From assembly GCA_041656295.1 (NCBI GenBank), contig JBBADV010000017.1, forward strand, positions 1-54,694: DNA of 54,694 nucleotides. Direction: 5' to 3'. Source of the DNA: Kiritimatiellales bacterium (GTDB lineage Bacteria; Verrucomicrobiota; Kiritimatiellia; Kiritimatiellales; Tichowtungiaceae). The translations under genes and the position numbers were made by a program. Shown one piece after another: positions 51,679 through 54,694 of this stretch. The notes beneath the pieces were generated by a model. It was not told where the DNA came from, did no database searches, and saw only the letters and a list, made by a program, of their open reading frames with translations. Every line of letters begins with the position of its first letter. Positions within the stretch are counted from its first letter, which is position 1.

Positions 51679-52254
51679 TTAGTCCTCCATCAGCTTCTGT
51701 AATTTGGCGGCAAGTTGAGTGAAACCGCGGTTGTAAGCAAAATCGGCAGCGGTGTCGTTATCCTTATCTTTCATTTTAGGGTCGGCACCGGCGGCAATCA
51801 ACAGGTCCGCCACCGGCGAAAGCCCTTCGCCGGCAGCAAACATAAGCGGCGTCCACCGTTCAGTGTGATCCACCGCATTCACTTCGGCGCCGGTTTCCAG
51901 CAGCAGTGTGATCGTCGCCAGATTCGGTCCGGTGGCGGCAAACATGAGCGCGGTGCGTCCGTTATTGTCACGCCGATTAATTCCGGCGCCGGCGGCGAGC
52001 AGGACACGGACGGTTTCAGTGTGTCCGTTAAATGCAGCCAGCATCAATGCTGTGTTGTTATCTTCATCGGCCTGATCGACCGGCATTCCGTTGCCGAGCG
52101 CCAACGAAACTGCGGCCGTATTTCCGTCGAATGCGGCTTCAGCAAATGCTGCGGCCGCTTCTGCGGTGATTTCCGGTATAACGGGTTTTTCTTTGCAGCC
52201 GGCAAACAGAACGGCAGCAGACAAAAGTAACACGGCGGCAGTTTTGGTTTTCAT
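51679..52254 (-). CDS. Ankyrin-repeat lipoprotein
   Basis: 191 residues from ATG 52254 (AAGGAG five bases upstream; 25 upstream in-frame codons rejected). Lipobox LFAGC (Cys20), then an Ala-rich linker and four to five ankyrin repeats (DNNTALMLAAFNGHTETVRV, NNGRTALMFAATGPNLATIT, RWTPLMFAAGEGLSPVADLL). Ankyrin repeats bind proteins; periplasmic placement suggests an envelope interaction partner. Partner unknown. Confidence 0.88.
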   Translation of the reverse strand: MKTKTAAVLLLSAAVLFAGCKEKPVIPEITAEAAAAFAEAAFDGNTAAVSLALGNGMPVDQADEDNNTALMLAAFNGHTETVRVLLAAGAGINRRDNNGRTALMFAATGPNLATITLLLETGAEVNAVDHTERWTPLMFAAGEGLSPVADLLIAAGADPKMKDKDNDTAADFAYNRGFTQLAAKLQKLMED

Positions 52255-52448
52255 GAAACTCCTTAGTATCTCGTGGTAATCATACGAAAACCGAACGGAT
52301 AATGCCAGACATTTGAGGCGCACAGTCAAACACCGTGATATAATCAGTGTTTTACCGGCTCCGGTGCATAAAACCGGAAAACCGCAGGTTTAAAAGAACA
52401 TACGATAACTTTTGTTTTTAAACCGGTTTATGATAGAAACACTCCCCG

Positions 52449-54572
52449 ATGCAAAAGTGTATTCTTTTTTTATCAATTTTTGCCGCACTGCTGACCGGCT
52501 GCGGCCGGCCGCCGGCGAACGCGATCGCGATTCCGCCGGCGGAAGAAAAGCCGCTGCCGGCAGACCGGATTGCCGCGCGCCTGGCCGACCGCCTGCCGCG
52601 GGTGCACTTGAACCGGGCGCTGCTGGATGCAGCCATTTCAACCAATGCACTGGCGCTTTATATTGACACACTGGATTATGACCACACCTGGTTTCTGGCA
52701 TCCGACATTGAAGAATTCCGGCAGTCCGGTCCGGAGCTGTATAAAAAAATACTGGATGGTGATACCGCATTTGCACACACCGTTTTTGAACGCTTCAAAG
52801 AGCGTGTGACCGACCGCGTTGAATTCACTTATGCCCTGCTCGATAAAGGTTTCAATACAGACAAAGATGAAGTGTGGCAATGGAAGCGTGATCAAGCGCC
52901 GTGGGCGGAATCCGAAGCGGAATGGGATGACCTGTGGCGCCGGAAAATTAAAAACGAATATGTGTCGCGCTGCGCTGCAATTGAAGCAGATGCAAAAAAT
53001 AAAAAAGAACATCCGGCAGACGAAACCGCAGAAGCTAAGGATAAAAAAACCGGCGCTGAAAAAAATCTGTCGCCGGACGAATTTGTGCGCGAACGCTATA
53101 AACAGTTCAAACTGCTTATCGATACCAACTACGATCACGAAACCATTTTGCAGCGCTATCTCAGCTCATTCACGCGTAGCTACGATCCGCACAGCGATTA
53201 TCTTTCGCCGCGCAGCGTTGAAGATTTTGATATTGCCATGAGTCTCTCGCTCGTCGGCGTCGGCGCCACGCTGCGCAGTGAAGACGGCATGGCAAAAGTC
53301 ATACAGATCATTAAAGGCGGACCGGCGGATAAAGACGGACGGCTGGAAACCGGAGATAAAATTATGGCCGTAGCGCAGGGGGATGGTGAAGCCGTCAGTA
53401 TTCTGCACTGGCCGCTCAGTAAAGCTGTCCGGCAGATCCGCGGCGAAAAAGGCACCAAGGTAGTGCTCACTGTTATTCCGGCAGACGACATTACCGGCAC
53501 GCGCACCAAAGAGATTGATCTCATTCGCGACGAAGTTAAACTCGAAGAACAGGCGGCCAAGGGCGAAGTGCGCGAAATACTAACGCCGGCGGATCAACGA
53601 CTCCGTTTCGGTATTCTCACCCTGCCCGAATTTTATGCCGATTTCGATGCAGTCCGTGCCGGTAAAGCCGACGCTCGCCGCGCTGCGGCCGATGTAAAAC
53701 GCATTCTTACTGAATTTAATACAAACAGTGTTGATGGCGTAATTTTTGATCTGCGCAACGACGGCGGCGGTTCGCTCGCCGACGCTATTGAAATCGCCGG
53801 GTTTTTTATTCCGCTCGGTCCTATCGTTCAGGTCCGTGAACAGCGCGGTGTTTCTGTTCTGCCGGATAATGATATCAGCACACTGTACGATGGCCCGCTC
53901 ATAATACTCGTCAACCGCCTCAGCGCATCCGCTTCTGAAATTGTTGCGGCGGCGATGCAGGACTACGGCCGCGCTGTGATCGTCGGCGATGCTAAAACGC
54001 ACGGCAAAGGAACGGTGCAAAGCGTCTTCCCGCTGTCACGCCTCAGCGATGAACTGGGTTCATTGAAAGCCACGACCGCAAGTTTCTATCGCATTGCCGG
54101 CGGCTCAACGCAGCTCAAGGGCGTACAGCCCGATGTGATTCTGCCGTCCATTTATGACGCGATTGAAATCGGTGAAGAATTCCTGCCGAACGCACTGCCG
54201 TGGACTCAGGTTCGCAACGCGTATTACCGCCCGTGGTCGCCCTCTGTAAAACCGTACCTGCCGGAACTGCAAACACGCTCCGGAGAGCGTACGGCAAACG
54301 ATGAAGAATTTAAAAAAATCATCTCGCGGCGCGACCGCATTCAAAAACGCATGAACACGCCGGAGGTTTCACTGAAGCTCACTGATCGCATCGCCGAAAT
54401 CGTCAATGAAAAAGAGATCGAGGATGTGCAGGATAAAATGGAAGAACTGCTTGTGCGCACCGATGAGGATGAAAACGAAAAACTGCCCGATCCGGTGCTT
54501 GACGAAACGATCCGCATCCTTACCGACTTTATCGAGATTTCTGCCGGCACCGGCATGCTGCTGGCACAATAG
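52449..54572 (+). CDS. C-terminal processing peptidase, Prc/Tsp type (S41), lipoprotein
   Basis: 707 residues. N-terminus MQKCILFLSIFAALLTGCGR has a lipobox (LTGC, Cys18), so this Prc is probably membrane-anchored. N-terminal helical domain (35-245, with a Lys/Glu-rich insert near 180-205), PDZ (about 255-345) and S41 protease core with Ser494 (LSASASEIVAAAMQDYGRA) and Lys520 (THGKGTVQ). The C-terminal domain runs to 707. It degrades or trims periplasmic proteins from their C-termini. The stop TAG is part of the hairpin repeat that begins at 54569, so the last residues may be altered by its insertion. Confidence 0.93.
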   Translation: MQKCILFLSIFAALLTGCGRPPANAIAIPPAEEKPLPADRIAARLADRLPRVHLNRALLDAAISTNALALYIDTLDYDHTWFLASDIEEFRQSGPELYKKILDGDTAFAHTVFERFKERVTDRVEFTYALLDKGFNTDKDEVWQWKRDQAPWAESEAEWDDLWRRKIKNEYVSRCAAIEADAKNKKEHPADETAEAKDKKTGAEKNLSPDEFVRERYKQFKLLIDTNYDHETILQRYLSSFTRSYDPHSDYLSPRSVEDFDIAMSLSLVGVGATLRSEDGMAKVIQIIKGGPADKDGRLETGDKIMAVAQGDGEAVSILHWPLSKAVRQIRGEKGTKVVLTVIPADDITGTRTKEIDLIRDEVKLEEQAAKGEVREILTPADQRLRFGILTLPEFYADFDAVRAGKADARRAAADVKRILTEFNTNSVDGVIFDLRNDGGGSLADAIEIAGFFIPLGPIVQVREQRGVSVLPDNDISTLYDGPLIILVNRLSASASEIVAAAMQDYGRAVIVGDAKTHGKGTVQSVFPLSRLSDELGSLKATTASFYRIAGGSTQLKGVQPDVILPSIYDAIEIGEEFLPNALPWTQVRNAYYRPWSPSVKPYLPELQTRSGERTANDEEFKKIISRRDRIQKRMNTPEVSLKLTDRIAEIVNEKEIEDVQDKMEELLVRTDEDENEKLPDPVLDETIRILTDFIEISAGTGMLLAQ

Positions 54573-54694
54573 ATACCCCCGAGTAAACTCGGGGTTCTTT
54601 TTTTCATCACAGCTCCTCCCGGAGCTGACCTGAACGCCGCGAAACTTTGCGTTCGCGGCATTCAGGAGGCTCATTCATCCACGGCTAAAGCCGT
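54569..54694 (+). repeat. Four-hairpin repeat element, copy 2 (cut by window edge)
   Basis: 126 bases matching 545-669 with three differences: one extra T in a T-run, loop tccc instead of tctc in hairpin 2, and t for a beside hairpin 3. Stems are unchanged. The last hairpin is cut by the window end. It starts at the stop codon of the Prc-like gene and its first hairpin plus T-run could also terminate that gene. Confidence 0.75.

Noticed and set aside
1..54694. CRISPR array
   Set aside because: No regularly spaced direct repeats with unique spacers were found; the only tandem repeats are protein-coding (50828-51511).

Overview
The window looks like one assembly contig from an anaerobic, Gram-negative bacterium of the Planctomycetes-Verrucomicrobia-Chlamydiae group. 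A Kiritimatiellota/Lentisphaerae-type genome is my best guess. This rests on outer-membrane lipoproteins and beta-barrels, a TolQ/TolR-like cassette, corrinoid methanol-methyltransferase genes, a ferredoxin/Rrf2 pair, McsA/McsB and a KAS III fusion; no rRNA is present to confirm it. Both ends run into repetitive DNA: an IS1595-type transposase on the left, and on the right a 126-nt four-hairpin element that also occurs at 545-669. This is what an assembly broken at repeats would show.

Layout. 0-0.7 kb: IS1595 end, decayed IS630 transposase, hairpin repeat. 0.7-3.5 kb: three envelope proteins, a structured leader and tRNA-Thr(CGT). 3.6-7.2 kb: proC, then metY under a SAM-type riboswitch, and metX. 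7.2-12.6 kb: large TPR protein, secreted partner, ExbB/TolQ and two ExbD/TolR. 12.7-15.4 kb: two CNNM/CorC proteins and a DciA-like protein. 15.5-20.5 kb: exopolysaccharide export operon. 20.6-25.7 kb: rnhC, dnaK, groES, groEL. 26-32 kb: dgt, Nudix hydrolase, glycerate kinase, purQ, TauE/SafE exporter. 32.1-36.1 kb: lolD-ilvE-mcsA-mcsB-trpA, tightly packed. 36.5-41.9 kb: ferredoxin, Rrf2 and the corrinoid locus (mtaC, CobW-like GTPase, mtaB, degenerate mtaC paralogue). 42-43.2 kb: gene-poor DNA with decayed fragments and intergenic repeat text. 43.2-47.3 kb: membrane protein and a 1110-residue fusion of 2-oxoacid dehydrogenase E1 alpha, E1 beta, a lipoyl domain and a KAS III (FabH-like) enzyme. 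47.4-54.6 kb: YgiQ radical SAM protein, membrane protein, HD hydrolase, 17-residue-repeat secreted protein, ankyrin lipoprotein, Prc-like protease.

Most notable: (1) the E1-lipoyl-KAS III fusion, which could decarboxylate a 2-oxoacid and hand the acyl group to a condensing enzyme in one chain; (2) the corrinoid locus, with two co-linear MtaC paralogues, one of which has lost the Asp and Gly of the B12 DxHxxG motif, both preceded by related AT-rich perfect inverted repeats, and a CobW-type GTPase overlapping mtaB; (3) the four-hairpin repeat resembling IS200/IS605 ends; (4) a compact SAM-I/IV-like riboswitch and an unrelated leader whose hairpin sequesters a Shine-Dalgarno sequence. All calls come from reading the sequence; no database search was run.
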